Source: Sisyra terminalis (lineage: Eukaryota; Arthropoda; Insecta; Neuroptera; Sisyridae). Taken from it: 64,000 bases of DNA. Both the position numbers and the translations under genes were made by a program. A model generated the notes under the pieces. That model was given only the letters and a program-made list of their open reading frames with translations, searched no databases and was not told where the DNA came from. Shown here piece by piece: positions 35,601 to 46,012 of the stretch; within the stretch, counting starts at the first letter, position 1; each line of letters begins with the position of its first letter. Where the stretch lies: assembly GCA_958496175.1 (NCBI GenBank), contig OY292276.1, positions 55,627,080 to 55,691,079 of the forward strand, given 5' to 3'.

Positions 35601-37020
35601 GATTGATAATCCGTTGAGAAAACTATACCTCATAATGAAAACTCACCCCCTTAAAATCACCCATTTTCAGTCGATATTTCTCCCGTAGATTTTCAACTCC
35701 TTAACTTCCCGTTTTGATTTCTCGCCCTTGTATCCCGTTTAAACAAAATACTTTGACTTAGCTATGTTAAGGATGATTCTACAAAAAATTTGAAGCTATT
35801 TTTAAGGGAATAAAACAATCCTTTATATCCTTTTTTAACTGTTGAAAATGGTCTTTTTTGAAACTTTGAAATGGAATTGTTAGTGCCCGGTAATTCAAAG
35901 GAAGAAAATGTTTTCACATTATAATTTACTAGAGGCCCTAGATTGATAATCCGTTGAGAAAACTATACCTCATAATGAAAACTCACCCCCTTAAAATCAC
36001 CCATTTTAAGTCGAATTTTGTCGCGAAGATTTTCAACTCCTAAGTATCCTGTTTTTATTTCTCGCCTTTATATCCCGTTTAAACAAAATATTTTGCTTTG
36101 GCAATGTTAAGGATGATTCAACAAATAATTTGAGGCTATTTTTCAGGGAATAGAACAATCCTTTATATCCTTTTTTAACTGTTGAAAATGGTCCTTTTTG
36201 AAACTTTGAAATGGAATTGTTAGTGCCCGGTAATTCACAGGACGAAAATTTTTTAACATAACAATTCACTAGAGGTCCTATATTGATAATCCGTAGCGAA
36301 AACTATACCTCATAATGAAAACGCACCCCCTTAAATCCACCCATTTTCAGTCGAAATTTGTCGCAAAGATTTTCAACTCCATAACTTCCCGTTTTGATTT
36401 CTCGCCCTTGTATCCCGTTTAAACAAAATACTTTCTTTTAGCTATGTTAAGGATGATTCTACAAATAATTTGAAGCTATTTTTCAAAGAATAAAACAATC
36501 CTTTATATCCTTTTTTAACTGTTGAAAATGGTCCTTTTTGAAACTTTGAAATGGAATTGTTAGTGCCCGGTAATTCACAGGACGAAAATTTTTTCACATA
36601 ACAATTCACTAGAGGTCCTAGATTGATAATCCGTTGAGAAAACTATACCTCATAATGAAAACTCACCCCCTTAAAATCACCCATTTTCAGTCGATATTTC
36701 TCCCGTAGATTTTCAACTCCTTAACTTCCCGTTTTGATTTCTCGCCCTTGTATCCCGTTTAAACAAAATACTTTGATTTAGCTATGTTAAGGATGATTCT
36801 ACAAATAATTTGAAGCTATTTTTAAGGGAATAAAACAATCCTTTATATCCTTTTTTAACTGTTGAAAATGGTCCTTTTTGAAACTTTGAAATGGAATTGT
36901 TAGTGCCCGGTAATTCACAGGAAGAAAATGTTTTCACATTATAATTTACTAGAGGCCCTAGATTGATAATCCGTTGAGAAAACTATACCTCATAATGAAA
37001 ACTCACCCCCTTAAAATCAC
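32600..37020 (-). repeat. Higher-order repeats: 2,720-bp octamer and 1,020-bp trimer
   Basis: Private variants such as TTTGACTTAGC with ACAAAAAATTTG at about 33,035-33,065 and TAATTCAAAGGAAG at 33,171 recur 2,720 bp later (about 35,755 and 35,891). Within it, 33,241-34,260 and 34,261-35,280 are near-identical 1,020-bp trimers. Confidence 0.85.
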
Positions 37021-40000
37021 CCAGTTTCTGTCGAAATTTCTTCCGTAGATTTTCAACTCCTTAATTTCCCGTTTCGATTCCTCAGCCTTATATCCCGTTT
37101 AAACAAAATATTTTGTTTTAGCTATGTTAAGGATGATTCTGCAAATAATTTTTAGCTATTTTTCAGGGAATAAAATAATCGTTTATATCCTTTTTTAACT
37201 GTTGAAAATGGTCCTTTTTGAAACTTTGAAATGGAATTGTTAGTGCCCGGTAATTCACAGGAAGAAAATGTTTTCACATTACAATTTACTAGAGGTCCTA
37301 GATTGATAATCCGTTGAGAAAACTATACCTCATAATGAAAACTCACCCCCTTAAAATCACCCATTTTAAGTCGAAATTTGTCGCAAAGATTTTCAACTCC
37401 TTAACTTCCTGTTTTGATTTCTCGCCTTTATATCCCGTTTAAACAAAATATTTTGCTTTGGCAATGTTAAGGATGATTCAACAAATAATTTGAAGCTATT
37501 TTTTAGGGAATAAAACAATCCTTTATATCCTTTTTTAACTATTGAAAATGGTCCTTTTTGAAACTTTGAAATGGAATTGTTAGTGCCCGGTAATTCACAG
37601 GACGAAAATTTTTTCACATAACAATTCACTAAAGGTCCTAGATTGATAATCCGTTGAGAAAACTATACCTCATAATGAAAACTCACCCCCTTAAAATCAC
37701 CCATTTTCAGTCGATATTTCTCCCGTGGATTTTCAACTCCTTAACTTCCCGTTTTGATTTCTCGCCCTTGTATCCCGTTTAAACAAAATACTTTGATTTA
37801 GCTATGTTAAGGATGATTCTACAAATAATTTGAAGCTATTTTTAAGGGAATAAAACAATCCTTTATATCCTTTTTTAACTGTTGAAAATGGTCCTTTTTG
37901 AAACTTTGAAATGGAATTGTTAGTGCCCGGTAATTCACAGGAAGAAAATGTTTTCACATTACAATTTACTAGAGGTCCTAGATTGATAATCCGTTGAGAA
38001 AACTATACCTCATAATGAAAACTCACCCCCTTAAAATCACCCATTTTAAGTCGAAATTTCTCCCGTAGATTTTCAAATCCGTAACTTCCCGTTTCGATTC
38101 TTCAGCCTTATATCCCGTTTAAACAAAATATTTTGTTTTAGCTATGTTAAGGATGATTCTACAAATAATTTTTAGCTATTTTTCAGGGAATAAAATAATC
38201 GTTTATATCCTTTTTTAACTGTTGAAAATGGTCCTTTTTGAAACTTTGAAATGGAATTGTTAGTGCCCGGTAATTCACAAAACGAAAAATTTTTTACATT
38301 ACAAATCACTAGAGGTCCTAGATTGATAATCCGTAGAGAAAACTATACCTCATAATGAAAACTCACCCCCTTAAAATCACCCATTTTAAGTCGAATTTTG
38401 TCGCGAAGATTTTCAACTCCTTAGTATCCCGTTTCGATTCCTCACCCTTATATCCCGTTTAGACAAAATATTTTGCTTTGGCAACGTTAGGGATGATTCA
38501 ACAAAAGATTTTAAGCTATTTTTCAGGGAATAAAACAATCCTTTATATCCTTTTTTAACTGTTGAAAATGGTCCTTTTTGAAACTTTGAAATGGAATTGT
38601 TAGTGCCCGGTAATTCACAGGACGAAAATTTTTTCACATAACAATTCACTAGAGGTCCTAGATTGATAATCCGTTGAGAAAACTATACCTCATAATGAAA
38701 ACTCACCCCCTTAAAATCACCCATTTTAAGTCGAATTTTGTCGCGAAGATTTTCAACTCCTAAGTATCCTGTTTTTATTTCTCGCCTTTATATCCCGTTT
38801 AATCAAAATATTTTGCTTTGGCAATGTTAAGGATGATTCAACAAATAATTTGAGGCTATTTTTCAGGGAATAGAACAATCCTTTATATCCTTTTTTAACT
38901 GTTGAAAATGGTCCTTTTTGAAACTTTGAAATGGAATTGTTAGTGCCCGGTAATTCACAGGACGAAAATTTTTTAACATAACAATTCACTAGAGGTCCTA
39001 TATTGATAATCCGTAGCGAAAACTATACCTCTTAATGAAAACTCACCCCCTTAAAATCACCCATTTTAAGTCGAAATTTGTCGCAAAGATTTTCAACTCC
39101 TTAACTTCCTGTTTTGATTTCTCGCCCTTGTATCCCGTTTAAACAAAATACTTTGTTTTAGCTATGTTAAGGATGATTCTACAAATAATTTGAAGCTATT
39201 TTTTAGGGAGTAAAACAATCCTTTATATCCTTTTTTAACTGTTGAAAATGGTCCTTTTTGAAACTTTGAAATGGAATTGTTAGTGCCCGGTAATTCACAG
39301 GACGAAAATTTTTTAACATAACAATTCACTAGAGGTCCTATATTGATAATCCGTAGCGAAAACTCTACCTCATAATGAAAACTCGCCCCCTTAAAATCAC
39401 CCATTTTAAGTCGAAATTTGTCGCGAAGATTTTCAACTCCTTAACTTCCCGTTTCGATTCCTCACCCTTATATCCCGTTTAGACTAAATATTTTGCTTTG
39501 GCAACGTTAGGGATGATTCAACAAAAGATTTTAAGCTATTTTTCAGGGAATAAAACAATCCTTTATATCCTTTTTTAACTGTTGAAAATGGTCCTTTTTG
39601 AAACTTTGAAATGGAATTGTTAGTGCCCGGTAATTCACAGGACGAAAATTTTTTCACATAACAATTCACTAGAGGCCTTAGATAGATAATCCGTTGAGAA
39701 AACTATACCTCATAATGAAAACGCACCCCCTTAAATCCACCCATTTTCAGTCGAAATTTGTCGCAAAGATTTTCAACTCCATAACTTCCCGTTTTGATTT
39801 CTCGCCCTTGTATCCCGTTTAAACAAAATACTTTCTTTTAGCTATGTTAAGGATGATTCTACAAATAATTTGAAGCTATTTTTCAAAGAATAAAACAATC
39901 CTTTATATCCTTTTTTAACTGTTGAAAATGGTCCTTTTTGAAACTTTGAAATGGAATTGTTAGTGCCCGGTAATTCACAGGACGAAAATTTTTTCACATA

Positions 40001-41227
40001 ACAATTCACTAGAGGTCCTAGATTGATAATCCGTTGAGAAAACTATACCTCATAATGAAAACTCACCCCCTTAAAATCACCCATTTTCAGTCGATATTTC
40101 TCCCGTAGATTTTCAACTCCTTAACTTCCCGTTTTGATTTCTCGCCCTTGTATCCCGTTTAAACAAAATACTTTGATTTAGCTATGTTAAGGATGATTCT
40201 ACAAATAATTTGAAGCTATTTTTAAGGGAATAAAACAATCCTTTATATCCTTTTTTAACTGTTGAAAATGGTCCTTTTTGAAACTTTGAAATGGAATTGT
40301 TAGTGCCCGGTAATTCACAGGAAGAAAATGTTTTCACATTATAATTTACTAGAGGCCCTAGATTGATAATCCGTTGAGAAAACTATACCTCATAATGAAA
40401 ACTCACCCCCTTAAAATCACCCAGTTTCTGTCGAAATTTCTTCCGTAGATTTTCAACTCCTTAATTTCCCGTTTCGATTCCTCAGCCTTATATCCCGTTT
40501 AAACAAAATATTTTGTTTTAGCTATGTTAAGGATGATTCTACAAATAATTTTTAGCTATTTTTCAGGGAATAAAATAATCGTTTATATCCTTTTTTAACT
40601 GTTGAAAATGGTCCTTTTTGAAACTTTGAAATTGTTAGTGCCCGGTAATTCACAGGAAGAAAATGTTTTCACCTTACAATTTACTAGAGGTCCTAGATTG
40701 ATAATCCGTTGAGAAAACTATACCTCATAATGAAAACTCACCCCCATAAAATCACCCATTTTAAGTCGAATTTTGTCGCGAAGATTTTCAACTCCTTAGT
40801 ATCCTGTTTTTATTTCTCGCCTTTATATCCCGTTTAAACAAAATATTTTGCTTTGGCAATGTTAAGGATGATTCAACAAATAATTTGAAGCTATTTTTCA
40901 GGGAATAGAACAATCCTTTATATCCTTTTTTAACTGTTGAAAATGGTCCTTTTTGAAACTTTGAAATGGAATTGTTAGTGCCCGGTAATTCACAGGAAGA
41001 AAATGTTTTCACATTACAATTTACTAGAGGTCCTAGATTGATAATCCGTTGAGAAAACTATACCTCATAATGAAAACTCACCCCCTTAAAATCACCCAAT
41101 TTCAGTCGAAATTTCTCCTGTAGATTTTTAACTTCTTAACTTCCCGTTTCGATTCCTCACCCTTATATCCCGTTTAAACAAAATATTTTGCTTTGGCAAT
41201 GTTAAGGATGATTCTACAAATAATTTT

Positions 41228-41400
41228 AAGCTATTTTTAAGCGAATAAACCATGTTTTATATCCTTTTCTTACTATTGAAAATTGTCTTTTTTGAACCTT
41301 TGAATTAATATTGCGGTGTCCTTTTGCATACAGGTTGAATTTTGTTTCACATTTCTACAAGTAAAGGGACACTGTTTGATAATCCATTGATGAATTATAT
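41228..41400 (-). repeat. Degenerate inner satellite edge, left
   Basis: A decayed partial monomer: TTTATATCCTTTTCTTACTA, TTTTGAACCTTTGAATTAAT, GGTGTCCTTTTGCATACAGG. It fades into non-satellite core sequence. Its mirror copy lies at about 48,718-48,890. Confidence 0.75.
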
Positions 41401-42424
41401 CCTTTTCAGGAAAAGTTATTTTGCAATTTTTTTTTACTTTTGCAACGTTTAGGCAACCAATGTTTCAATTATGTAAATGTGCTGCGTCGAATGTCCCTCT
41501 GTTTATTTGAAAATGTAACTAGAGAGTTTGATTTGTTTAAATCATAATATAATATGTCTTTTCAAATCCAAATTACATTTTTATTAATTAAGGACATTGG
41601 CATTGTTTTTGCATTGAATAAAGTGTCATCTTTTTAGGAGATAAATATGAATAGTAAATATTAGTATTTTTGAGACCTCTGAATATTGTTCTTATTGAGT
41701 TTTTCGCTACAGAAGATGCTGACCGATGACAGCAGAGAATTATTCATTGAATTTGAATTGTTCATCATTTACAAATGGACGTTTGAGGAATACATGCGGA
41801 TCGTTCGTGGATCATCAATTAAATTCATCAAGGATATCATTTCCCTGATTGTTGCCTATCGAGAAGAATACGAATGGATTTACTATAATAATTAATCAGT
41901 GGTGTTAATTGTATTTCTGAAGATCAGTGAAAGTGAAGTGATAAAGTGATTTAATTGATAAATAATAAACATATAAGAAAAGTCAAAAGTTTTCCATTTT
42001 CTTTATATTTCTTTATATGATTGATACAATTGATACTTTTAAATAAATCATATAAACTATTGTAAATATCAAATAAACTCATATTGTATTATTTAATTAT
42101 AAATTTTATTGATATTTAACATTAATAAATTTATTTAAATTGAATACATTGTGTTAATCAGATTTACCCCACCCATCCTCTTGAATTTTATATTTCAGAG
42201 TTTTTATTTGCAGTTGAAGTTCATAGAAAAGTTAAATTAATACAACGATAAGGTAAGTAAGGTAAGTAGTAAGGTTGTTCTTAAGATTAGCGTATAATAC
42301 GAAAAAGCCAAAATCGAAAAATATCTTTACTTTTCGATGTCCTTAGTCGTTTTTTTTGTTTATTAAAAAATGTTATTTTATGATGAAATTCTATTGAAAT
42401 AGAGTTTTAATTTTTACGAAAAAA
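41400..42424. other. Left outer arm of the palindrome core
   Basis: About 1 kb of AT-rich, single-copy-looking sequence, present only here and, inverted, at 47,695-48,718. It contains one short ORF listed separately and several splice-like motifs (TTTTATTTGCAG at 42,201-42,212, AAGGTAAGT near 42,250). No gene could be recognised. Confidence 0.6.
41686..41895 (+). CDS. Unknown small ORF in the palindrome arm, copy 1 (possible terminal exon)
   Basis: A 69-codon ORF, or 61 codons if read from the AG at 41,711-41,712 (CGCTACAG, then AAG ATG CTG). The predicted peptide is charged: MLTDDSRELFIEFELFIIYK, then WTFEEYMRIVRGSSIKFIKD, ending EYEWIYYNN. An AATAAA lies about 70 bp after the stop (near 41,965), so it could be the last exon of a small gene, but no upstream exon is recognisable. 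No family is recognised. It is conserved in the mirror arm only because the whole arm was duplicated. Confidence 0.25.
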   Translation: MFLLSFSLQKMLTDDSRELFIEFELFIIYKWTFEEYMRIVRGSSIKFIKDIISLIVAYREEYEWIYYNN

Positions 42425-42450
42425 ACGATGAAGGACATTAAAATGTTATT

Positions 42451-42585
42451 ATGTCTTTTGACAAATTTTCTGGGATTAACATGGAGAAGCTATGGTTAAA
42501 ATATTTTCGGGAAATTCAAATTCCTTCGATCGAACAAATTTTTCAAGTTTCAATCGACGGAGAAATCTTTATATATGAGTTTTAA
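42451..42585 (+). CDS. 44-residue ORF in module 1 (unknown)
   Basis: Begins MSFDKFSGINMEKLWLKYFR and ends EIFIYEF with TAA, directly upstream of a tRNA-like unit. Related reading frames exist in the three other modules. Differences between modules 1 and 3 are mostly amino-acid-changing, which argues against a conserved protein. Function unknown; it may be a broken exon. Confidence 0.2.
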   Translation: MSFDKFSGINMEKLWLKYFREIQIPSIEQIFQVSIDGEIFIYEF

Positions 42586-42601
42586 CGTTATTTACATATA
42601 T

Positions 42602-42681
42602 CTTCTAATGGCCGAGGAGACTGAGATGTGGACTATCATGCAGAAGATCATGGATTCGATTCCTGTTTCCGTAAGTTTTTT
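42602..42681 (+). ncRNA. tRNA-like Pol III unit, module 1
   Basis: A box TGGCCGAGGAGA at 42609-42620; B box GATTCGATTCC at 42653-42663 (10 of 11 to the tRNA consensus). The distance between box starts is 44 nt, exactly as in a tRNA without intron. A TTTTTT terminator follows at 42676-42681. The acceptor ends do not pair, so it is not a normal tRNA; a tRNA-derived SINE head or a tRNA-like small RNA is more likely. Confidence 0.5.
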
Positions 42682-42792
42682 CTATTTCTATTAATATAAA
42701 TATAATACTAATTTATTCCTTTCAGCATTAAACATCACTTTCGATCCTTAATAATTATCTTAACATTAGTTTCAACCGAATAATTCGATCAT

Positions 42793-42913
42793 CACTTCCA
42801 ACCTTTCGGGGTTGAGAAGTGATCGATCGATTACGTAGATTTTTTTTCTTTTTGGTTCATATATATGACGTCACACATACGTCGCCATCCAATGACGTCA
42901 CCCAATGACGTCA
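42793..42913. promoter_or_regulatory. 29-nt hairpin and three TGACGTCA sites, module 1
   Basis: A stem-loop at 42793-42821 (CACTTC...GAAGTG with AACC/GGTT inside) is followed by three perfect CREB/ATF-type palindromes at 42866-42873, 42893-42900 and 42906-42913. That is dense for a random 120-bp stretch in AT-rich DNA. Confidence 0.5.
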
Positions 42914-44112
42914 TTCCCGAAAAAATGAGGGGGGCGACATCGAATTTTCGATTTTCGTGAAATAGGAGTTTGGGAATGGCTTAGTTACGTCACGGGAGGC
43001 CTAAAAAACATAACCTAAAGTCTATTTTTTTCGTTTTTTTTTCGAAAAAATTTTCGGCCGGATTTCTGAAAAATCCCAAAAATCGGCCAACTTTCGCGGT
43101 TTTTTTCACTTTTTTCAACTTTAACGCCGTTTTTAGCGAAAACTATCGATCGTAGGTTAACGGTAGTAGGCCAATTTGATTGCTCTTGAATTACTCTATC
43201 GATGGTGTCAATTTGGTCCCGGAAAAGCTTAAGGGGAAAAACTTTTTTTTTCAACTTATCAAAAATTTAATTTCGTCGACCGGATGCTCGTCGAATTTAT
43301 GAAAAACTTTTATATCGAATTTTGGGATGAAATTTACACCTTGGGTGCATAACGTTACGATCGAGCTATAATCGAAAACAATTTGAACTTTTCGATAACC
43401 ATAAACGAATTATACGAAATTAAAACTTTTCGTAATATGCGTCATAATGCAATGCAAATGTAAATTGTTTTCTTGAAAAAAAGGATCAAGGACCTACAAA
43501 ATTTGAAAAATTAGAATTTTTCGAATCCCATAATCGAATTTTTCAATAAAACAAATTAACTATTGCATAACACAATGACGTAAGTAAAAATTTTCATTAT
43601 AGAAAAATTCGATGGTGGTATTCGAAAAGTTCAATTTTTTTATATTAAGGCTTCGATGGTAACGTTATGCACCAATGGTGTAAATTTCAACCCAAAATTC
43701 GATAAAAAAAAATCCATAAATTTTTTATAATTTCGACGGGCATCCGGTCGACGATTTTAAATTTCTGAAAAGTTGAAATACAAAGTTTTTTCCCTTAAGC
43801 TTTTCCGGGACCAAATTTACACCATCGATAGAGTAATTCAAGCGCTATCGAATGAGCCTACTATCGTTAACCTACGATCGATAGTTTTTGCGAAAAACGG
43901 CGTTAAAGTTGCAAAAAGTGAAAAAAATAGGGAAAATTGACCTATTTTTGGGATTTTTCAGAAATCCGGTCAAAAATTTTTCGAAAAAAAAACGAAAAAA
44001 ATAGACTTTAGGATATGTTTTTTGGGCCTCCCGTGACGTAACTAAGCCATTCCCAAACTCCTATTTCACGAAAATCGAAAATTCGATATCGTCCCCCTCA
44101 TTTTTTCGGGAA

Positions 44113-44233
44113 TGACGTCATTGGGTGACGTCATTGGATGGCGACGTATGTGTGACGTCATATATAATATTCAAAAAGAAAAAAAATCTACGTAATCAAT
44201 CGATCACTTCTCAACCCCGAAAGGTTGGAAGTG
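44113..44233. promoter_or_regulatory. Hairpin and three TGACGTCA sites, module 2
   Basis: Mirror image of module 1: TGACGTCA at 44113-44120, 44126-44133 and 44153-44160, then the hairpin at 44205-44233. Confidence 0.5.
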
Positions 44234-44344
44234 ATGATCGAATAATTCGGCTGAAACTAACGTTAAGTGAATTATTAACGATCGAAAGTGATAATTTAAG
44301 CTGTAACGAATATATAGAAATTAGAAATTGGTTAGTAGAAATAT

Positions 44345-44429
44345 AAAAATCTTTTACCTTATTGGGGGATCGATCCATCGTCTTTCCGTTTCACATATTC
44401 CGTGCGCTTATCGATTCGGCCATTGGAAG
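44345..44429 (-). ncRNA. tRNA-like Pol III unit, module 2
   Basis: On the minus strand: A box TGGCCGAATCGA (44411-44422), followed by TAAGCGC as in a tRNA D arm; B box GGATCGATCCC (44366-44376, 9 of 11); T5 terminator (44345-44349). Clearly related to the module 3 unit. Ends do not form an acceptor stem. Confidence 0.5.
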
Positions 44430-44586
44430 ATATATTTATTGATCGCTTAAACTTATATATAAAGATTTCTTCATTGATGGAAACTTGAAAAATTTTTTCG
44501 ATCGAAGGAATTGGAATTTTCCAAAAATATTTTAACCATAGCTGCTCCATGTTAAAGTTGGAAAATTTGTCAATAAACATAAACAC
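44359..44586 (-). CDS. 75-residue ORF in module 2, running through the tRNA-like unit
   Basis: Homologous to the 44-residue ORF of modules 1 and 3 (FIDKFSNFNMEQLWLKYFWK ... EIFIYKF). The stop is lost, so the frame runs on through the tRNA-like sequence to PQ-stop. The run-on part is not protein-like, which supports decay rather than coding. Confidence 0.15.
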   Translation of the reverse strand: MFMFIDKFSNFNMEQLWLKYFWKIPIPSIEKIFQVSINEEIFIYKFKRSINISSNGRIDKRTEYVKRKDDGSIPQ

Positions 44587-44619
44587 TAATTATGGTCCTT
44601 CTTAACTTTTTTCGATATT

Positions 44620-45495
44620 TAAAATTTGTATTATTATGTTCTAATTGTAAGTTAAACTATTGAAGTTTTTGCCATTGATGTTTACTTGTAGGTAATTACT
44701 ATTCTTCTTCACTGAAATCATAATCCAAAGTTTTGGTTAGAAAAATTAATCCAAGGAAACATAAATTTGTGTTTAAAATTCAAAATTATATTATAATAAT
44801 TTGATTGTTTAGATATTAGATTGATTGAAATGAAACTTGACTTTTATATCCTCAATGTGAAGTTGTTTCCATTTCATAATAAAATCAAATAAATTGTCAT
44901 GCATAATGTATTTAATTGTATTAAGTATAATATTAAGTTTTAATTAGAGTACTATTTATATTAAGTATTAATAATTTGTATTGTATAAATTAATTTGTTA
45001 AACATATTTAATATATTCAATAAAGAGTGACTGTGAGATTTTATTTGAGATTCGAATTTAAATTTTATTTAATATCCCTTATCTTCATTTCAAAATGTAT
45101 CCTTTCGTATCAATACAAAATTATAAAAAATATAATGTAAAATTATATCATAAAAAACTCACTTATTATTATTATTCCACTCCTTTAAATTTTTAAATTC
45201 TTACTTCTAACTTTACCTTTGAATCCGCATGATCTAACACAGCGCTGAAATGTTGGAAGCTTTGAGTTTTCTCGTAAATCCTACAGATGGCAATATACGT
45301 TGGACTTACTTCTGGTAAGAAACCTTGATGAATGTTACATTCGTCACCTCTGTATATCCTAGATGGGGCAACGATCTCAAGTTGGTTATGGTAAATGTAC
45401 ATACTAGAAGTTTCATATACTGCACATAGATGGAAGAGCCAGCTGCATTTGTGTTCAAACAAGGTAAAAATATGCGGCTAATGCAATGCAACTGT
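44620..45495. other. Unique centre of the palindrome
   Basis: About 875 bp without a mirror partner. The left 550 bp is extremely AT-rich; the right 300 bp (45,190-45,480) is less so and holds an 89-codon minus-strand ORF. A 30-bp piece near 45,479 (AATGCAATGCAACTGTAAAT) is also found inside the F elements near 43,447 and, inverted, near 46,660. Confidence 0.75.
45193..45462 (-). CDS. Unknown 89-residue ORF in the unique centre
   Basis: Begins MFEHKCSWLFHLCAVYETSS and ends KLEVRI. A second frame over the same bases (45,306-45,530) is open for 74 codons, and GTAAGT-like donors occur inside. Base composition is less AT-rich than the surroundings, so it could be a captured exon or gene fragment. 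No family is recognised. Confidence 0.2.
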   Translation of the reverse strand: MFEHKCSWLFHLCAVYETSSMYIYHNQLEIVAPSRIYRGDECNIHQGFLPEVSPTYIAICRIYEKTQSFQHFSAVLDHADSKVKLEVRI

Positions 45496-45542
45496 AAATT
45501 GTTTTCTTCGCAAAAAACGATGAAGGACATTAAAATGTTATC

Positions 45543-45677
45543 ATGTCTTTAGACAAATTTTCCAACTTTAACATGGAGCAGCTATGGTTAAAATATTTTT
45601 GGAAAATTCCAATTCCTTCGATCGAAAAAATTTTTCAAGTTTCCATCAATGAAGAATTCTTTATATATGAGTTTTAA
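45543..45677 (+). CDS. 44-residue ORF in module 3 (unknown)
   Basis: MSLDKFSNFNMEQLWLKYFW through EFFIYEF and TAA; same length as the module 1 ORF. About a quarter of residues differ from module 1. Unknown; likely non-functional. Confidence 0.18.
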   Translation: MSLDKFSNFNMEQLWLKYFWKIPIPSIEKIFQVSINEEFFIYEF

Positions 45678-45693
45678 CGATCAATCAATATAT

Positions 45694-45780
45694 CTTCCAA
45701 TGGCCGAATCGATAAGCGCACGGAAAATGTTATAAACGGAAAGACGATGGATCGATCCCCCAATCAGGTAAAAGATTTTT
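45694..45780 (+). ncRNA. tRNA-like Pol III unit, module 3
   Basis: A box TGGCCGAATCGA at 45701-45712, then TAAGCGC; B box GGATCGATCCC at 45749-45759; box spacing 48 nt; TTTTT at 45776-45780. It differs from the module 2 unit by a few bases only. Confidence 0.5.
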
Positions 45781-45891
45781 ATATTTCTACTAACCAATTT
45801 CTAATTTCTATATATTCGTTACAGCTTAAATTATCACTTTCGATCGTTAATAATTATCTTAACGTTAGTTTCAGCCGAATTATTCGATCAT

Positions 45892-46012
45892 CACTTCCAA
45901 CCTTTCGGGGTTGAGAAGTGATCGATCGATTACGTAGATTTTTTTTCTTTTTGGTTCATATATATGACGTCACACATACGTCGCCATCCAATGACGTCAC
46001 CCAATGACGTCA
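45892..46012. promoter_or_regulatory. Hairpin and three TGACGTCA sites, module 3
   Basis: Hairpin at 45892-45920; TGACGTCA at 45965-45972, 45992-45999 and 46005-46012, with the same spacing as in module 1. Confidence 0.5.

Larger units (their letters stand above)
29545..41228 (-). repeat. Left 340-bp satellite array, about 34 monomers, minus orientation
   Basis: Tandem monomers of exactly 340 bp. Landmarks such as TAGTGCCCGGTAATTCACAG recur at a constant interval: between 29,884 and 39,404 there are 28 periods with no net indel. Monomers are about 85-99 percent identical by eye. A 5-bp deletion near 40,630 is the only obvious length change. Higher-order repeats are listed separately. Each monomer has a short chance ORF of 60-103 codons; because 340 is not a multiple of three the frame does not run on. 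Confidence 0.97.
42425..44615. mobile_element. Palindromic element F (two 1.08-kb modules head to head)
   Basis: This 2.2-kb unit is itself a palindrome centred near 43,513: hairpins at 42,793 and 44,233 mirror each other, as do the tRNA-like units and the CREB-like site clusters. Its two arms have diverged more from each other (about 85-90 percent identity by eye) than from the mirror copy at 45,500-47,695. No transposase, target duplication or clear terminal motif was found, so a transposon origin is a guess. Confidence 0.75.

Noticed and set aside
42213..42251. Possible 39-bp exon (TTTGCAG ... AAG, GTAAGT) in the palindrome arm.
   Set aside because: All three frames have stops or no continuation, and the downstream candidate donor at 42,671 coincides with the Pol III-like unit. 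Not enough evidence.
42451..42585. The 44-residue ORF of the four modules as a selected small protein.
   Set aside because: Differences between module types are mostly non-synonymous and one copy has lost its stop, so selection on the peptide is not supported. Kept only as a low-confidence feature.
43015..43254. 79-codon ORF on the minus strand, also at 46,860-47,099 on the plus strand.
   Set aside because: Lys/Phe-rich translation of A/T-rich repeat sequence; the homologous stretch in the other module arm (43,772-44,011) is not cleanly open. Chance ORF.
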